A DNA stretch of 64,000 nt from an uncultured Clostridia bacterium (GCA_944384835.1 CALWUU010000022.1:1-64000); one strand, 5' to 3'; positions 15,793 through 28,314 are shown, numbered from the stretch's first letter. Notes: generated by a model from the sequence alone, not told the origin. A program made the numbers and translations.

Positions 15793-18700
15793 ATGGTGAA
15801 TGTCAAACCGGTAAAATTGGGTAGCAATACCCGCATGAGCTTCTCAAAAATTGATGAAGTTTTGGAAATGCCAAACTTAATTGAGGTTCAAAAGAATTCA
15901 TACAAATGGTTCCTTCAAGAAGGTTTAAAAGAGGTATTTAAGGATGTTTCCGGTATTACCGACTACACAGGCAATTTAGTTCTGGATTTTGTGAACTACA
16001 AGCTCGATGATAAACCAAATTACAGCGTGGAAGAATGTAAAGAACGAGATGCAACCTACGCTGCAGCGCTTCGCGTAAATGCAAGATTATTAAATAAAGA
16101 AAGCGGCGAAATCAAAGAGTCCGAAGTATTTATGGGCGATTTCCCTCTTATGACAGACAGCGGTACCTTTGTTATCAACGGTGCCGAGCGTGTTATTGTT
16201 TCACAATTGGTGCGTTCTCCGGGTGTTTACTATAAAATGGAGTACGACAAAACAGGTAAAGAATTATTTAGTTCTACCGTGATTCCGAACCGCGGTGCGT
16301 GGCTGGAATACGAAAACGACGCAAACGACGTTTTTTATGTACGTATTGATAAAAACAGAAAACTTCCGGTTACTGTATTTATTCGTGCTTTGGGCCTTGG
16401 CACAGACTCTGAAATTTTAGAGTATTTCGGTGAAGATGACCGTATCGTAGCTACCATTGAGAAAGACCCATGTAAAAATACAGAAGAAGCTTTGTTTGAA
16501 GTTTACCGCAAACTGAGACCTAGTGAACCGCCAACGATTGAAAGTGCGCAAACACATATCAATGGCTTGTTTTTTGACGCCCGCCGCTATGATTTATCAC
16601 GTGTCGGCCGTTATAAATACAATAAAAAATTAAACTTGGCAGGCCGTATTGCAGGTCAGCAGTTGACTCAGCCAATTATTAATCCTTTGACAGGCGAGTT
16701 AATGGCGGAAGCAGGAGAAGTAGTATCCTTTGAAAAAGCTCAGGAAATTGACAATGCAGGTGTTTCTGTCGCTTTTGTACTTGTCAATGAAAAAGAAACA
16801 AAAGTAATCTCCAACGGCATGGTTGATATCAACAATTTTGTAAGCTTTGACGCAAAAGAAGAATGTGGTATTAATGAACGTGTTCGTTTCAGCGTTTTGG
16901 CTGAAATTTTGGAAACCAGTGCTGATGAAGAAGAATTAAAAGAAACCATTCGTCTGCGTGCAGATGAACTGCTTCCAAAACATATTATTATTGATGATAT
17001 TTTTGCATCCATCAACTACATGAACTGCTTGGCAGTTGGTCTTGGCAATGTAGACGATATTGACCATTTAGGCAACCGCCGCATTCGTTCTGTTGGTGAA
17101 TTGCTGCAAAATCAGTTTAGGATTGGTTTTTCCCGCTTAGAGCGTGTGATTCGTGAGAGAATGACATTGCAGGCACAAGATTTAGAGGTGTTGACTCCTC
17201 ATTCCTTGATTAATATTCGTCCTGTCGTTGCTGCTATCAAAGAATTTTTCGGTTCTTCTCCGTTGTCACAATTTATGGATCAAACCAACCCATTGGCAGA
17301 GTTGACCCACAAACGCCGTTTGTCTGCCCTTGGTCCCGGCGGTCTTTCCAGAGACCGTGCAGGCTTTGAGGTTCGTGACGTTCACTACAGCCACTATGGA
17401 CGTATGTGTCCGATTGAAACTCCTGAAGGTCCAAACATCTGTTTGATTTCTTACCTTGCAACCTTTGCAAAAATCAATGAATACGGCTTTATTGAAGCGC
17501 CGTTCCGCCGTGTGGACAAAGAAACAGGCATTGTTTCTTCCGAAGTTGTTTACATGACAGCTGATATGGAAGATGATTACATTGTTGCACAGGCAAACGA
17601 ACCTTTGGATGAAAACGGACGCTTTTTGCATGCAAAAGTAAACGGACGTTTCAGAGATGAATTTGTGGAAGTAGAAAGTTCACAAGCAGACTTTATGGAC
17701 GTATCTCCGCGAATGGTAGTTTCCGTTGCTACCGCGATGATTCCGTTCCTTGAAAACGATGACGCAAACCGTGCGCTGATGGGTTCCAACATGCAGCGTC
17801 AGGCTGTGCCTTTGCTGAAAACAGAGTCCCCGATTGTTGGTACCGGCATGGAGTATAAAGCAGGCGTTGACTCAGGCGTATGCGTACTTGCACGCAAATC
17901 CGGTGTGGTGCGCAGTGTAAGTGCGGATGAAGTTACCGTTACCAATGACGACGGTTCTGTTGAAACCTACCATATTACTAAATTTATACGTTCTAACCAA
18001 GGTACATGTATCAATCAGGTGCCTGTTGTTGACCGCGGCCAGAGAATTCAGGCTGGTGAGGTGATTGCTGACGGTCCTGCTACCAGCAACGGTGAAATTT
18101 CTCTTGGTAAAAATGCGTTGATTGGCTTTATGACCTGGGAAGGTTATAACTATGAAGACGCTGTTTTAATCAATGAAAAAATTGTTCGTGACGACGTTTA
18201 TACCTCTATTCATATTGAAGAGTATGAAATTGAAGCAAGAGATACCAAACTGGGTCCTGAGGAAATTACAAGAGATATTCCAAACGTAAATGAGGACTTA
18301 CTCAGCGATTTGGATGAATCCGGTATTATTCGCGTAGGCGCTGAAGTGCGTGCCGGCGATATTTTGGTCGGTAAAGTAACTCCAAAAGGAGAAACAGAGC
18401 TGACTGCGGAAGAAAGATTGCTTCGCGCCATCTTTGGTGAAAAAGCCCGCGAAGTGCGTGATACTTCTCTTCGTGTTCCTCACGGTGAGTACGGTATTGT
18501 TGTAGATGTAAAAGTATTTACAAGAGAAAACAGCCAGGACGAACTCAGTCCGGGTGTAAATAAAGTAGTCCGCTGCTACATTGCACAAAAACGTAAAATT
18601 TCCGTTGGTGACAAAATGGCAGGCCGTCACGGTAATAAAGGTGTTGTATCCCGTATTTTACCTCAGGAGGATATGCCATACTTACCTGACGGTACTCCGC

Positions 18701-19551
18701 TGGATATTGTTTTGAATCCTTTGGGCGTTCCTTCCCGTATGAACATCGGTCAGGTGCTTGAGGTTCACTTGGGTCGTGCGGCAAAAGCATTAGGTTGGAA
18801 AATCATGACTCCTGTTTTTGACGGCGCTCACGAAGACGACATTGCCGAATGCTTAAAACAAGCAGGATTACGTGAAGACGGTAAAACATTGCTGCGCGAC
18901 GGACGTACAGGCGAGTACTTTGACAATCCTGTTACTGTCGGTTACATGTATTATTTAAAACTGCATCACTTGGTTGATGATAAGATTCACGCACGTTCTA
19001 CCGGTCCATACTCACTTGTTACACAACAGCCTTTGGGCGGTAAAGCACAATTCGGCGGACAGCGTTTCGGTGAGATGGAAGTTTGGGCTTTGGAAGCTTA
19101 TGGCGCAGCTTACACCTTACAGGAAATTTTGACCGTAAAATCCGATGACGTTGTCGGTCGTGTGAAAACATATGAGGCCATCGTAAAGGGTCAGAATATT
19201 CCAAAACCTGGCATTCCTGAATCCTTTAAAGTTTTGATTAAGGAATTGCAGTCTTTGGGCTTGGATGTAAAAGTATTGGATAAAGACGATGAAGAAATTG
19301 ATTTGAAACAAAACTTTGACGACGATGACGATATTGGATTTAAACCGTCTGAAGATTCTTTTGATGAGCAAAACGTTGTAACAGATGAATTGGACGGTTA
19401 CACAGTACAAGATGCGCAAGACAGCTTGGACGGTGTATTTGAAAATGATTATGCAGCCGATGAAGATGCGGATGTAACAGAGGATGAAGATATTTTCGGT
19501 GAACTGGACGTACCCTTCGACAGTGATTTAGAAGACAGCGACGAAGAATAA
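15793..19551 (+). CDS. rpoB: RNA polymerase beta subunit
   Basis: Catalytic beta subunit, 1252 residues from the chosen start. Canonical segments include [11 protein letters not shown], the rifampicin-pocket region ([36 protein letters not shown]), [16 protein letters not shown], and the C-terminal [20 protein letters not shown]. The pocket residues look wild type. ATG 15793 is 8 nt after GGAGTGA and yields the usual N-terminus. An in-frame ATG at 15724 has no ribosome site. After the conserved core comes an unusually long acidic tail of about 85 residues rich in Asp and Glu. rpoC follows after 16 nt. Confidence 0.97.
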   Translation: MVNVKPVKLGSNTRMSFSKIDEVLEMPNLIEVQKNSYKWFLQEGLKEVFKDVSGITDYTGNLVLDFVNYKLDDKPNYSVEECKERDATYAAALRVNARLLNKESGEIKESEVFMGDFPLMTDSGTFVINGAERVIVSQLVRSPGVYYKMEYDKTGKELFSSTVIPNRGAWLEYENDANDVFYVRIDKNRKLPVTVFIRALGLGTDSEILEYFGEDDRIVATIEKDPCKNTEEALFEVYRKLRPSEPPTIESAQTHINGLFFDARRYDLSRVGRYKYNKKLNLAGRIAGQQLTQPIINPLTGELMAEAGEVVSFEKAQEIDNAGVSVAFVLVNEKETKVISNGMVDINNFVSFDAKEECGINERVRFSVLAEILETSADEEELKETIRLRADELLPKHIIIDDIFASINYMNCLAVGLGNVDDIDHLGNRRIRSVGELLQNQFRIGFSRLERVIRERMTLQAQDLEVLTPHSLINIRPVVAAIKEFFGSSPLSQFMDQTNPLAELTHKRRLSALGPGGLSRDRAGFEVRDVHYSHYGRMCPIETPEGPNICLISYLATFAKINEYGFIEAPFRRVDKETGIVSSEVVYMTADMEDDYIVAQANEPLDENGRFLHAKVNGRFRDEFVEVESSQADFMDVSPRMVVSVATAMIPFLENDDANRALMGSNMQRQAVPLLKTESPIVGTGMEYKAGVDSGVCVLARKSGVVRSVSADEVTVTNDDGSVETYHITKFIRSNQGTCINQVPVVDRGQRIQAGEVIADGPATSNGEISLGKNALIGFMTWEGYNYEDAVLINEKIVRDDVYTSIHIEEYEIEARDTKLGPEEITRDIPNVNEDLLSDLDESGIIRVGAEVRAGDILVGKVTPKGETELTAEERLLRAIFGEKAREVRDTSLRVPHGEYGIVVDVKVFTRENSQDELSPGVNKVVRCYIAQKRKISVGDKMAGRHGNKGVVSRILPQEDMPYLPDGTPLDIVLNPLGVPSRMNIGQVLEVHLGRAAKALGWKIMTPVFDGAHEDDIAECLKQAGLREDGKTLLRDGRTGEYFDNPVTVGYMYYLKLHHLVDDKIHARSTGPYSLVTQQPLGGKAQFGGQRFGEMEVWALEAYGAAYTLQEILTVKSDDVVGRVKTYEAIVKGQNIPKPGIPESFKVLIKELQSLGLDVKVLDKDDEEIDLKQNFDDDDDIGFKPSEDSFDEQNVVTDELDGYTVQDAQDSLDGVFENDYAADEDADVTEDEDIFGELDVPFDSDLEDSDEE

Positions 19552-19567
19552 AGCAGGGGGTTACACA

Positions 19568-22500
19568 ATGGAATTTAACGTGTTTGAATCTATAAAAATT
19601 GGCATTGCATCTCCGGATAAAATCAGAGAATGGTCTCACGGTGAAGTAAAAAAGCCGGAAACCATTAACTACCGTACCCTAAAACCGGAACGTGACGGTT
19701 TGTTCTGTGAGCGTATTTTCGGTCCTCAAAAAGACTGGGAATGCCATTGCGGTAAATATAAAAGAATTCGTTACAAAGGTAAAATTTGTGATCGCTGCGG
19801 TGTTGAAGTAACCCGTTCCAAAGTACGTCGTGAACGTATGGGCCATATTGAATTGGCAGCTCCGGTTTCACATATTTGGTACTTTAAAGGTATTCCTTCC
19901 CGTATGGGTCTTATTTTAGACATTTCTCCGCGTATGCTGGAAAAAGTATTGTACTTTGCGCTTTACATTGTTACCGATCCCGGCAATGTGCGTGAATTAC
20001 AGGAAAAGCAAATGCTAAACGAAAAAGAATACCGCGATATGCGTGAGAAATATGAAGATGATTTCCAAGCAGGTATGGGTGCGGAAGCAATCAGAACGCT
20101 TCTGGAAAAAATCGATTTGGAACAGCTTGCAGCAGAATTAAAAGAAGAATTATTCACAGCTGCAGGACAAAAACGCGTTCGTATTCTAAAACGTTTGGAA
20201 GTTGTGGAAGCATTTCGTGCATCCGGTAATCGTCCTGAATGGATGATTTTAGATGCGATTCCGGTAATTCCGCCGGATATTCGTCCAATGGTACAGTTGG
20301 ACGGCGGCAGATTTGCAACTTCTGACTTAAACGACTTATATCGTCGTGTGATTAATAGAAACAATCGTTTAAAACGTTTGTTGGAATTAGGCGCTCCTGA
20401 CATTATTGTACGTAACGAAAAACGTATGCTGCAGGAAGCCGTAGACGCTTTGATTGACAACGGCCGCCGCGGACGTCCTGTTACCGGCCCGAATAACAGA
20501 CCTTTAAAATCCTTGTCCGACATGTTAAAAGGTAAACAAGGTCGTTTCCGTCAAAACTTGTTGGGTAAACGTGTTGACTATTCCGGACGTTCTGTTATTG
20601 TTGTTGGTCCTGAATTGAAAATGTATCAATGCGGCCTTCCGAAAGAAATGGCTTTGGAACTGTTTAAACCGTTCGTTATGAAACGTTTGGTAGAAACAGG
20701 CGCAGTAGGAAACATCAAAGCTGCAAGAAAAGCGGTAGAGCGTGCTAAGCCTGAAGTTTGGGACGCATTGGAAATTGTGATTAAAAATCATCCAGTATTG
20801 TTGAACCGTGCTCCAACCTTGCATAGACTTGGTATTCAGGCATTTGAACCTGTTTTGGTAGAAGGACGCGCATTAAAGTTGCATCCGCTTGTATGTACCG
20901 CTTATAACGCTGACTTTGACGGTGACCAAATGGCGGTTCACGTACCATTGTCTGCGGAAGCGCAAGCAGAAGCCCGTTTCCTAATGCTGGCAGCCGGCAA
21001 CTTGCTGAAACCTTCCGACGGACGCCCTGTTGCTGTTCCTACGCAGGATATGGTTTTGGGCTCCTATTATTTGACATTGGAAAAAGACGGTGAGCCGGGT
21101 GAAGGCAAAGTCTTCAGAGATGAAGATGAAGCTTTGATGGCATACGATGCAAAAGCAGTCAGTCTGCATGCTAAAATCAAAGTGCGCCGTAATATGGAAG
21201 TAAATGGTGAAGCGCAATCCAAATTGGTGGATACAACGGTAGGCCGCATCATCTTCAACCGTCCGATTCCGCAGGATTTGGGTTATGTGGACCGCACCAA
21301 TCCGGATACCATGTTTGATTATGAAATCAGCTTTCTGGCCGGTAAAAAACAACTTGGCGCTATTATCGATAAATGCATTAAAGTACACGGTACTGCCAAA
21401 ACTGCCGAAGTTTTGGACGAGGTAAAAGCCCAAGGTTATAAATATTCTACCAGAAGTGCAATCACTGTTGCTGTATGTGACGCAACGATTCCACCTGCTA
21501 AAAAGCAATTGATTGCTCAGGCGGAACAAGAGATAGATGAAATTACAAATGATTTCAATATGGGTCTGTTGTCCGATACAGAGCGTTACAATATGGTTCT
21601 GAGAACTTGGGAGAAAGCAACAAACGATGTTACAAAAGCATTGCAGGAGAACCTGGACCGTTACAACCCAATCTTTATGATGGCAGACTCCGGCGCCCGT
21701 GGTTCCATGAGCCAGATTCGTCAGCTTGCAGGTATGCGCGGCTTGATTGCCAATACCTCCGGTAGAACCATCGAAATTCCGATTCGTGCAAACTATCGTG
21801 AAGGTTTGAACATTTTGGAATACTTTATTTCTTCTCGTGGTGCTCGTAAAGGTTTGGCTGACACCGCTTTGAGAACGGCTGACTCCGGTTACTTGACCCG
21901 TCGTTTGGTAGACGTTTCTCAAGAAGTGATTATCCGTGAAGACGACTGCGGTACTACAAAAGGTCTTGAAGTATTTGATATCAGAGAAGGCAAAGAATCC
22001 ATTGAGTCTTTATCCGAACGTCTCATAGGAAGATATTTGCTCCATGACTTTGTAGATGAAGCAACCGGAGAAGTTTTGGTCTCCAAGGATAAATTGATGG
22101 ATGACCGCGATGCAGATCTCATTGTCAGCCGCGGCGTTGAGAAGATAGAAATTCGTTCCATTCTGGACTGCACAGCAAAACACGGTATTTGTAAAAAGTG
22201 TTACGGTGCCAACTTGGCAAACGGCAAACCTGTTGATGTTGGTGAAGCAGTAGGTATTATTGCGGCACAGTCTATCGGTGAACCTGGTACTCAGTTGACC
22301 ATGAGAACATTCCATACCGGCGGTGTTGCAAGTGCGGAGGATATTACACAAGGTTTGCCTCGTGTTGAAGAACTGTTTGAAGGACGTAAACCGAAACATT
22401 TGGCAATTATCAGTGAAATCAGCGGTGTGGTTTCCTTTGAGGAAATCAAAAAGAACCGTCATGTTGTTGTAACTAACAATGAAGTCGGCGATCAAAAATC

Positions 22501-23110
22501 TTATTTGATTCCGTTTGGTTCCCGCATTACTGTAAAAGAGGGTCAGGCAATTAAAGCCGGCACCCGAATTACAGAAGGTTCTGTAAATCCACATGATGTG
22601 CTTGCAATCAGCGGTACTCAGGCAGTACAGGATTATCTCATTCAGGAAGTACAGCGTGTTTACCGTATGCAAGGTGTTGATATCAACGATAAGCATATTG
22701 AGGTTATCGTACGTCAAATGATGAAGAAAGTCCGCATTGATGAGGCAGGAGATACCAACTTACTGCCAAGCTCTTTGGTAGATAAGAGTGAAATGGAAGC
22801 GGAAAACAAAGTAATCCGTGAACGCATTGAAGCCGGCGAAACCGAGTTGAGAGAAGCTACTTATACTCCTGTATTGCTTGGTATTACAAAAGCTTCTTTG
22901 GCAACCGATTCCTTCTTGTCTGCTGCATCCTTCCAAGAGACTACACGTGTATTGACCGATGCGGCAATCAAAGGAAAAGTGGATCCGCTGTTGGGTCTGA
23001 AAGAAAACGTTATTATTGGTAAATTGGTGCCTGCCGGTACTGGTATGAAATGTTATAGTGACGTTGAAATTGAATCTACAAATCAAGTATTGACAAATGA
23101 TACTATCTAA
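19568..23110 (+). CDS. rpoC: RNA polymerase beta-prime subunit
   Basis: Catalytic beta-prime subunit, 1180 residues. The N-terminal zinc ribbon is [20 protein letters not shown], the active-site magnesium loop is [12 protein letters not shown], and the bridge helix and trigger loop regions ([35 protein letters not shown]) are intact, as is the second zinc site ([13 protein letters not shown]). The ATG follows a GCAGGGGG ribosome site. The last codons overlap the -35 box of a promoter for the ribosomal protein genes downstream. Confidence 0.97.
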   Translation: MEFNVFESIKIGIASPDKIREWSHGEVKKPETINYRTLKPERDGLFCERIFGPQKDWECHCGKYKRIRYKGKICDRCGVEVTRSKVRRERMGHIELAAPVSHIWYFKGIPSRMGLILDISPRMLEKVLYFALYIVTDPGNVRELQEKQMLNEKEYRDMREKYEDDFQAGMGAEAIRTLLEKIDLEQLAAELKEELFTAAGQKRVRILKRLEVVEAFRASGNRPEWMILDAIPVIPPDIRPMVQLDGGRFATSDLNDLYRRVINRNNRLKRLLELGAPDIIVRNEKRMLQEAVDALIDNGRRGRPVTGPNNRPLKSLSDMLKGKQGRFRQNLLGKRVDYSGRSVIVVGPELKMYQCGLPKEMALELFKPFVMKRLVETGAVGNIKAARKAVERAKPEVWDALEIVIKNHPVLLNRAPTLHRLGIQAFEPVLVEGRALKLHPLVCTAYNADFDGDQMAVHVPLSAEAQAEARFLMLAAGNLLKPSDGRPVAVPTQDMVLGSYYLTLEKDGEPGEGKVFRDEDEALMAYDAKAVSLHAKIKVRRNMEVNGEAQSKLVDTTVGRIIFNRPIPQDLGYVDRTNPDTMFDYEISFLAGKKQLGAIIDKCIKVHGTAKTAEVLDEVKAQGYKYSTRSAITVAVCDATIPPAKKQLIAQAEQEIDEITNDFNMGLLSDTERYNMVLRTWEKATNDVTKALQENLDRYNPIFMMADSGARGSMSQIRQLAGMRGLIANTSGRTIEIPIRANYREGLNILEYFISSRGARKGLADTALRTADSGYLTRRLVDVSQEVIIREDDCGTTKGLEVFDIREGKESIESLSERLIGRYLLHDFVDEATGEVLVSKDKLMDDRDADLIVSRGVEKIEIRSILDCTAKHGICKKCYGANLANGKPVDVGEAVGIIAAQSIGEPGTQLTMRTFHTGGVASAEDITQGLPRVEELFEGRKPKHLAIISEISGVVSFEEIKKNRHVVVTNNEVGDQKSYLIPFGSRITVKEGQAIKAGTRITEGSVNPHDVLAISGTQAVQDYLIQEVQRVYRMQGVDINDKHIEVIVRQMMKKVRIDEAGDTNLLPSSLVDKSEMEAENKVIRERIEAGETELREATYTPVLLGITKASLATDSFLSAASFQETTRVLTDAAIKGKVDPLLGLKENVIIGKLVPAGTGMKCYSDVEIESTNQVLTNDTI

Positions 23111-23119
23111 TGATATAAT
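23090..23119 (+). promoter_or_regulatory. Promoter for the rpsL-rpsG-fusA genes, inside the rpoC end
   Basis: A perfect TTGACA (23090-23095) lies within the last codons of rpoC and a perfect TATAAT (23114-23119) lies just past its stop, with an 18-bp spacer. Confidence 0.8.
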
Positions 23120-23158
23120 TTTAAATCGTGATAGTGTACTTTGATTTTTAAGCTATTA

Positions 23159-23190
23159 CCCACCATGCACTGCTTGTGTATGGTGGGTTT
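23159..23190 (+). terminator. Hairpin between rpoC and rpsL
   Basis: A 12-bp stem with one wobble (CCCACCATGCAC at 23159-23170, GTGTATGGTGGG at 23176-23187), a 5-nt loop and then only three T residues. The short T tract suggests a leaky terminator, attenuator or regulatory hairpin rather than a full stop. Confidence 0.6.
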
Positions 23191-23277
23191 AGGCGTTAAA
23201 AGGAAAGTACTAAATTGCTGTTAATTGGGTAACATATACCTAATTTAACATATCATTTTTGAGAGAGGAGGTTTCTT

Positions 23278-23706
23278 ATGCCAACCTTTAACCAATTAGT
23301 TCGTACTGGACGCCAAGTTGCTGAGAAAAAGGCAAAAGCACCTGCACTTTTGAAAGGATGGAACTCTAAGAAAAGAGTTGCCATTAATCAAAGTTCTCCA
23401 CAAAAACGTGGTGTATGTACAGCAGTTAAAACTGCAACACCGAAAAAGCCTAACTCTGCTTTGAGAAAAATTGCCAGAGTAAGACTTTCCAACGGTATTG
23501 AGGTTTCTGCTTACATTCCTGGTGTAGGCCACAACCTACAAGAGCACAGCGTTGTTATGATTCGCGGCGGTCGTGTAAAAGACTTGCCTGGTGTGCGTTA
23601 CCACATCATTCGCGGTACACTGGATGCTCAAGGTGTTGCTAACCGTATGCAAGCTCGTTCAAAATACGGTGCAAAGCGTCCAAAAGCTGGCGCAGCAAAA
23701 CAATAA
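23278..23706 (+). CDS. rpsL: 30S ribosomal protein S12
   Basis: A 142-residue decoding-centre protein. The core [38 protein letters not shown] and [25 protein letters not shown] segments are standard. The lysines at the usual streptomycin-resistance positions (in TPKKPNS and GGRVKDLPG) are wild type, implying no rpsL-type resistance. The ribosome site GAGAGGAGG precedes ATG 23278. First gene of the str operon, rpsL-rpsG-fusA-tuf. Confidence 0.97.
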   Translation: MPTFNQLVRTGRQVAEKKAKAPALLKGWNSKKRVAINQSSPQKRGVCTAVKTATPKKPNSALRKIARVRLSNGIEVSAYIPGVGHNLQEHSVVMIRGGRVKDLPGVRYHIIRGTLDAQGVANRMQARSKYGAKRPKAGAAKQ

Positions 23707-23859
23707 TTGAACAAAGGTTAAGTTGAAAGAAACCTTATGGCTGCTTGCAGCAGCGTTATATAGATACACAATTTGTATGTGGATAACGCTCTGTATTGGC
23801 CAACGGGAGATAATCTTTCGAGTACCTATGATATCATTCATGTGAAGGAGGGAAGTGAA

Positions 23860-24330
23860 GTGCCAAGAAGAGGCTCTATTGCAAAACGTGACGTTTTGGT
23901 TGATCCACTATATAATTCTAAGCTTGTTACTCGTTTAATTAACAATATTATGTACGACGGTAAAAAGGGTGTAGCCCAAAAAATCGTTTATGGTGCATTT
24001 GATATTGTAAAAGAGAAAACAGGAAGAGAACCATTAGAGGTTTTTGAGGAGGCTATGGAAAATATCATGCCTTCTTTAGAGGTAAAAGCTCGCCGTGTTG
24101 GTGGCGCTACTTACCAAGTTCCAATGGAGGTTCGTCCTGAAAGAAGACAAACATTAGGTCTTCGTTGGATGACTAACTATGCAAGACTTCGTTCTGAAAA
24201 AACAATGAAAGAAAGACTTGCTAATGAGATTCTTGATGCTATAAATGGTGCTGGCGGCGCTGCTAAGAAGCGTGACGATACACACAAAATGGCAGAAGCT
24301 AACAGAGCGTTTGCTCACTACAGATGGTAA
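23860..24330 (+). CDS. rpsG: 30S ribosomal protein S7
   Basis: Head-domain assembly protein that nucleates the 3' part of 16S rRNA and, in other bacteria, represses its own operon. It is 156 residues, beginning [19 protein letters not shown] after a GTG start at 23860. GAAGGAGGGAAGTGAA precedes it. An upstream in-frame extension to 23773 would add 29 non-homologous residues and is rejected. The C-terminal [14 protein letters not shown] is typical. The gap from rpsL is 153 nt, longer than usual. Confidence 0.96.
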   Translation: MPRRGSIAKRDVLVDPLYNSKLVTRLINNIMYDGKKGVAQKIVYGAFDIVKEKTGREPLEVFEEAMENIMPSLEVKARRVGGATYQVPMEVRPERRQTLGLRWMTNYARLRSEKTMKERLANEILDAINGAGGAAKKRDDTHKMAEANRAFAHYRW

Positions 24331-24383
24331 TTCCATTGTAGTTTTTGTGATCCAACACAACCTAATTACGATAGGAGGAAATT

Positions 24384-26465
24384 ATGGCTAGACAAGTATC
24401 TCTAGAGATGACTCGTAATATTGGTATCATGGCTCACATTGATGCTGGTAAAACGACGACCACAGAACGTATTTTGTTCTACACAGGTGTTAACCATAAA
24501 GTTGGTGAAACACATGACGGTTCTGCTACTATGGACTGGATGGCTCAAGAGCAGGAAAGAGGTATTACCATTACTTCTGCTGCTACTACTTGCTTCTGGA
24601 AAGACCATAGAATTAATATCATCGACACCCCAGGCCACGTTGACTTCACTGTTGAAGTTGAACGTTCCCTTCGCGTATTGGACGGTTCCGTAACTGTTTT
24701 CTGCGCAAAGGGCGGTGTTGAGCCTCAGTCTGAGACTGTTTGGCGTCAAGCGGAAGAATATAAAGTTCCTCGTATGGCTTACATCAATAAGATGGACATT
24801 ATGGGTGCTGACTTCTACCGCGTTGTTCAAATGATGAAAGATCGTCTGCAATGTAATGCTGTTCCGATTCAATTGCCAATCGGCAGTGAAGATGAATTCA
24901 GAGGCATTATCGATCTTGTTGAAATGAAAGCTGATGTTTTCTACGATGAGTTTGGTAAAGATATGCGCGTGGAAGATATTCCTGCTGATTTGCTTGAAAA
25001 AGCACAAGAGTATCACACTCAATTGGTAGAGCATGTTGCTGAGCAAGACGATGAATTGATGGAAAAATATTTGATGGGTGAAGAGTTGACAGCAGAAGAA
25101 CTTGTTGCCGGTATCCGCAAAGCGACTTTGGCTAACAATATGGTTCCTGTATGCTGCGGTACATCTTACAGAAATAAAGGTGTACAAAAACTATTGGATG
25201 CAATCGTAGATTATATGCCATCTCCGCTTGATATTCCTGATATGAAGGGTGTTAATCCTGAAACAGGTGAGGAAGATGTCCGCAAGGCTTCTGATGAGGA
25301 ACCATTCTCTGCACTTGCATTTAAAATTGCAACTGACCCATTTGTTGGTAAATTGTGCTTCTTTAGAGTATATTCCGGTACACTAAGTGCTGGTGGTCCG
25401 GTTTACAACTCTTCTAAAGACAACACAGAACGTATTGGCCGTATTCTTCAAATGCACGCAAATCATAGACAAGACATTGATATTGTTTATGCAGGTGATA
25501 TTGCAGCTGCAGTTGGTTTGAGAAACACTACAACCGGTGATACACTTTGTGATCCAAAGCATCCAATTATTTTGGAATCTATGGAATTCCCAGAGCCTGT
25601 TATCCACGTTGCAATTGAACCAAAAACAAAAGCTGGTCAAGAGAAAATGGGTATTGCTTTGGCAAAACTTGCTGAAGAAGATCCAACTTTCCGTGCATAC
25701 ACAGATGAAGAAACAGGACAAACCATTATTGCAGGTATGGGTGAGCTTCACCTTGAAATTATCGTAGACAGACTGCTGCGTGAATTTAAAGTTGAAGCAA
25801 ATGTAGGTAAACCTCAGGTTGCTTACAAAGAGACAATTCGCAGAAATTCTGAGTCTGATACTAAGTACGCAAGACAATCCGGTGGTAAAGGTCAATATGG
25901 TCACGTTAAAATTCGTATTGAGCCTAACCCAGGTAAAGGCTACGAATTTGTTAATGAAATTGTCGGCGGTGCTATTCCGAAAGAATACATTCCTGCAGTT
26001 GACCAAGGTATTCAAGGTGCATTGCTAAGCGGTACTTTGGCAGGTTATAACGTTGTAGACGTTAAAGTAACATTGTATGATGGTTCTTATCATGAGGTTG
26101 ACTCCTCTGAAATGGCATTTAAAATTGCCGGTTCTATGGCAGTAAAAGATGCAATTAAGAAAGCTGACCCTGTTTTGTTGGAACCAATTATGAAAGTTAC
26201 AGTTATTGTACCTGAAGAGTATATGGGTGATGTTATCGGTGACCTGAACTCCCGCCGCGGTATGATTCTTGGTATGGATGCAGTGCCGGGCGCACAGCAA
26301 ATTAATGCTGAAGTTCCGCTTTCCGAAATGTTTGGTTACGCAACAGATATGCGTTCCAAAACACAAGGCCGCGGACAGTACACAATGGAACCTGCTCATT
26401 ACAATGAGGTTCCAAAATCTGTAAGTGAGGAAATCATTTCCGCACGTGGAAAAAAGAGTGAGTAA
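24384..26465 (+). CDS. fusA: Elongation factor G
   Basis: Translocase GTPase of 693 residues. G1 is [14 protein letters not shown]3 [21 protein letters not shown], and G4 NKMD in [12 protein letters not shown]. Domain IV carries [17 protein letters not shown], and domain V includes [16 protein letters not shown]. It is canonical EF-G, not an EF-G2 or tetracycline-protection protein. The start follows AGGAGG. Its 3' end is 103 nt before tuf, which has its own promoter. Confidence 0.97.
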   Translation: MARQVSLEMTRNIGIMAHIDAGKTTTTERILFYTGVNHKVGETHDGSATMDWMAQEQERGITITSAATTCFWKDHRINIIDTPGHVDFTVEVERSLRVLDGSVTVFCAKGGVEPQSETVWRQAEEYKVPRMAYINKMDIMGADFYRVVQMMKDRLQCNAVPIQLPIGSEDEFRGIIDLVEMKADVFYDEFGKDMRVEDIPADLLEKAQEYHTQLVEHVAEQDDELMEKYLMGEELTAEELVAGIRKATLANNMVPVCCGTSYRNKGVQKLLDAIVDYMPSPLDIPDMKGVNPETGEEDVRKASDEEPFSALAFKIATDPFVGKLCFFRVYSGTLSAGGPVYNSSKDNTERIGRILQMHANHRQDIDIVYAGDIAAAVGLRNTTTGDTLCDPKHPIILESMEFPEPVIHVAIEPKTKAGQEKMGIALAKLAEEDPTFRAYTDEETGQTIIAGMGELHLEIIVDRLLREFKVEANVGKPQVAYKETIRRNSESDTKYARQSGGKGQYGHVKIRIEPNPGKGYEFVNEIVGGAIPKEYIPAVDQGIQGALLSGTLAGYNVVDVKVTLYDGSYHEVDSSEMAFKIAGSMAVKDAIKKADPVLLEPIMKVTVIVPEEYMGDVIGDLNSRRGMILGMDAVPGAQQINAEVPLSEMFGYATDMRSKTQGRGQYTMEPAHYNEVPKSVSEEIISARGKKSE

Positions 26466-26478
26466 TTTATAAAAACAC

Positions 26479-26507
26479 TTGATTTTCCATAACAGAATTG
26501 ATAAAAT
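26479..26507 (+). promoter_or_regulatory. tuf: Promoter of tuf
   Basis: TTGATT (26479-26484) and TAAAAT (26502-26507) are 17 bp apart, between fusA and tuf. This would give tuf extra transcription beyond the str operon. Confidence 0.6.
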
Positions 26508-26568
26508 TGCGTTATAGTCTTTTACAATAAAACACATTATTTTTTGGTATAAAAAGGAGGAAATTCCA

Positions 26569-27771
26569 ATGGCAAAGGCAAAGTTTGAAAGAAACAAACC
26601 ACACGTAAACATTGGTACAATCGGTCACGTTGACCACGGTAAAACTACTACTACAGCAGCTATCACTAAAGTTTTGGGTCTAAAAGGTGAAGCAGAATTC
26701 GTTGATTACGCTAACATCGATAAAGCTCCAGAAGAAAGAGCTCGTGGTATCACAATCAACACTTCTCACGTTGAATACGAAACAGACAAACGTCACTATG
26801 CTCACGTTGACTGCCCAGGTCACGCTGACTACGTTAAAAACATGATTACAGGTGCTGCTCAAATGGACGGTGCTATTCTAGTTGTATCCGCAGCTGACGG
26901 TCCAATGCCACAAACAAGAGAGCACATCCTTCTATCCCGTCAGGTTGGTGTTCCATACATCGTTGTATACATGAACAAAGCTGACCAAGTTGACGATGAA
27001 GAGTTGCTAGACCTTGTTGAAATGGAAATCCGTGAACTGCTAAACGAGTATGGCTTCCCAGGTGATGATACTCCAATTATCCGTGGTTCTTCTCTAAAAG
27101 TACTTGAATCTACTTCAACAGACATCAATGCTCCAGAATACAAATGTATCCTAGACTTGATGAATGCTGTTGACGAGTTCATTCCAACTCCAGAAAGAAA
27201 GAGCGACCAACCTTTCCTAATGCCTGTTGAAGACGTATTTACAATTACAGGCCGTGGTACTGTTGCTACTGGTAGAGTTGAGCGTGGTCAAATCAACGTT
27301 AACGAAGAAGTTGAAATTGTTGGTATGACTGACGAAAGCAGAAAAGTTGTTGTTACCGGTCTGGAAATGTTCAGAAAAATTCTAGACTTTGCTGAGGCTG
27401 GCGATAACGTTGGCGTATTGCTGCGTGGTGTTCAAAGAACTGAAATTGAGCGTGGTCAAATCCTAGCTAAACCAGGTTCCATTAAACCTCACACAAAATT
27501 CAGAGGTCAAGTTTATATTCTAACAAAAGAAGAAGGCGGTCGTCATACTCCTTTCTTCAACAACTATCGTCCTCAATTCTACTTCAGAACAACTGACGTT
27601 ACAGGTGTTATTACACTTCCAGAAGGTACTGAAATGTGCGTTCCTGGCGACAACGTTGAAATGGATGTTGAATTGATTACTCCAATCGCTATTGAAGAGG
27701 GTCTGCGTTTTGCTATCCGTGAGGGTGGTCATACAGTAGGTTCCGGCGTTGTTACAGCTATTAACGACTAA
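26569..27771 (+). CDS. tuf: Elongation factor Tu
   Basis: Delivers aminoacyl-tRNA to the ribosome; 400 residues. G1 is [14 protein letters not shown], the switch region reads [19 protein letters not shown]3 [12 protein letters not shown], and G4 is NKAD. AAAAGGAGG precedes the ATG. Leucine codon use differs sharply from the neighbours: about 11 of 24 Leu codons are CTA, whereas fusA of similar expression has only a few in a longer gene. This may reflect an independent origin or gene conversion. A strong terminator follows. Confidence 0.97.
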   Translation: MAKAKFERNKPHVNIGTIGHVDHGKTTTTAAITKVLGLKGEAEFVDYANIDKAPEERARGITINTSHVEYETDKRHYAHVDCPGHADYVKNMITGAAQMDGAILVVSAADGPMPQTREHILLSRQVGVPYIVVYMNKADQVDDEELLDLVEMEIRELLNEYGFPGDDTPIIRGSSLKVLESTSTDINAPEYKCILDLMNAVDEFIPTPERKSDQPFLMPVEDVFTITGRGTVATGRVERGQINVNEEVEIVGMTDESRKVVVTGLEMFRKILDFAEAGDNVGVLLRGVQRTEIERGQILAKPGSIKPHTKFRGQVYILTKEEGGRHTPFFNNYRPQFYFRTTDVTGVITLPEGTEMCVPGDNVEMDVELITPIAIEEGLRFAIREGGHTVGSGVVTAIND

Positions 27772-27796
27772 TTTTAAGCGTTTTGTAACGTAATAT

Positions 27797-27838
27797 AAAA
27801 ATAAGACCATCGGAATTCATCCGGTGGTCTTATTTTTT
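27797..27838. terminator. Terminator after tuf, usable from both sides
   Basis: A 17-bp stem with one G-U (27797-27813 with 27820-27836 region), loop of 5, and T/A runs at both ends. It separates tuf from the convergent small gene at 27851-28114. Confidence 0.9.
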
Positions 27839-27850
27839 ACGTTTTAGTTA

Positions 27851-28114
27851 TTAAAAAGTGTAAGATTGTTGTTGAGCATGTCTGTTTTTACTTGCGTGTT
27901 TAGCATGGGCTTTGTTGTTTTGTATTTGATTTTGTGATGCTTTAGAATTGACAAGGTTACACATTTCTTCATAAGAATTGCAATGTGTGCAGCTATCGAT
28001 TAAAGCAGTTTGCTCTTCTTGAGAAGCAAGTGCAAAGTTTCTTCTTGCTTCAGGATTTCTTGCAAGAACAGCGCCAATGCCCATTGGAATGTTGTTGTAT
28101 TGATTGTAATGCAT
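27851..28114 (-). CDS. Small hypothetical protein, unknown family
   Basis: An 87-residue protein on the minus strand. The start ATG at 28114 follows GTGAGGTGATAAAA. The N-terminal half, with IPMGIGAVLARNPEARRNFA followed by a short helical EEQTALIDSCTHCNS segment and an EEMCNLVNS helix, resembles a recurrent type of small clostridial protein of unknown function. The C-terminal 30 residues are rich in Gln, Asn, Lys and His and likely disordered. A CTHC pair might be redox active, but there is no direct evidence. A longer frame to 28198 lacks a ribosome site. Confidence 0.6.
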   Translation of the reverse strand: MHYNQYNNIPMGIGAVLARNPEARRNFALASQEEQTALIDSCTHCNSYEEMCNLVNSKASQNQIQNNKAHAKHASKNRHAQQQSYTF

Positions 28115-28314
28115 TTTTATCACCTCACAATACTTATTATCTCCAACGACAAACAAATATGATTTCCAATTGTCTACGGCAAAATTTGTACTGCACACAC
28201 TGCGTAAACTATGTAAATTTGGCGGTTTCAGACTATTTAACAGGAAGTTTGTGCTAAAAAAATTGTCAAAAGGAATTTGTAAAAAATATATTTTATCAAA
28301 TTTTAAAATGGATA

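Noticed and set aside
20981-21922. A 313-codon open frame on the minus strand inside rpoC
   Set aside because: It lies wholly antisense to conserved rpoC codons, its protein is rich in Cys, Phe and Thr like other antisense shadows, and there is no ribosome site.
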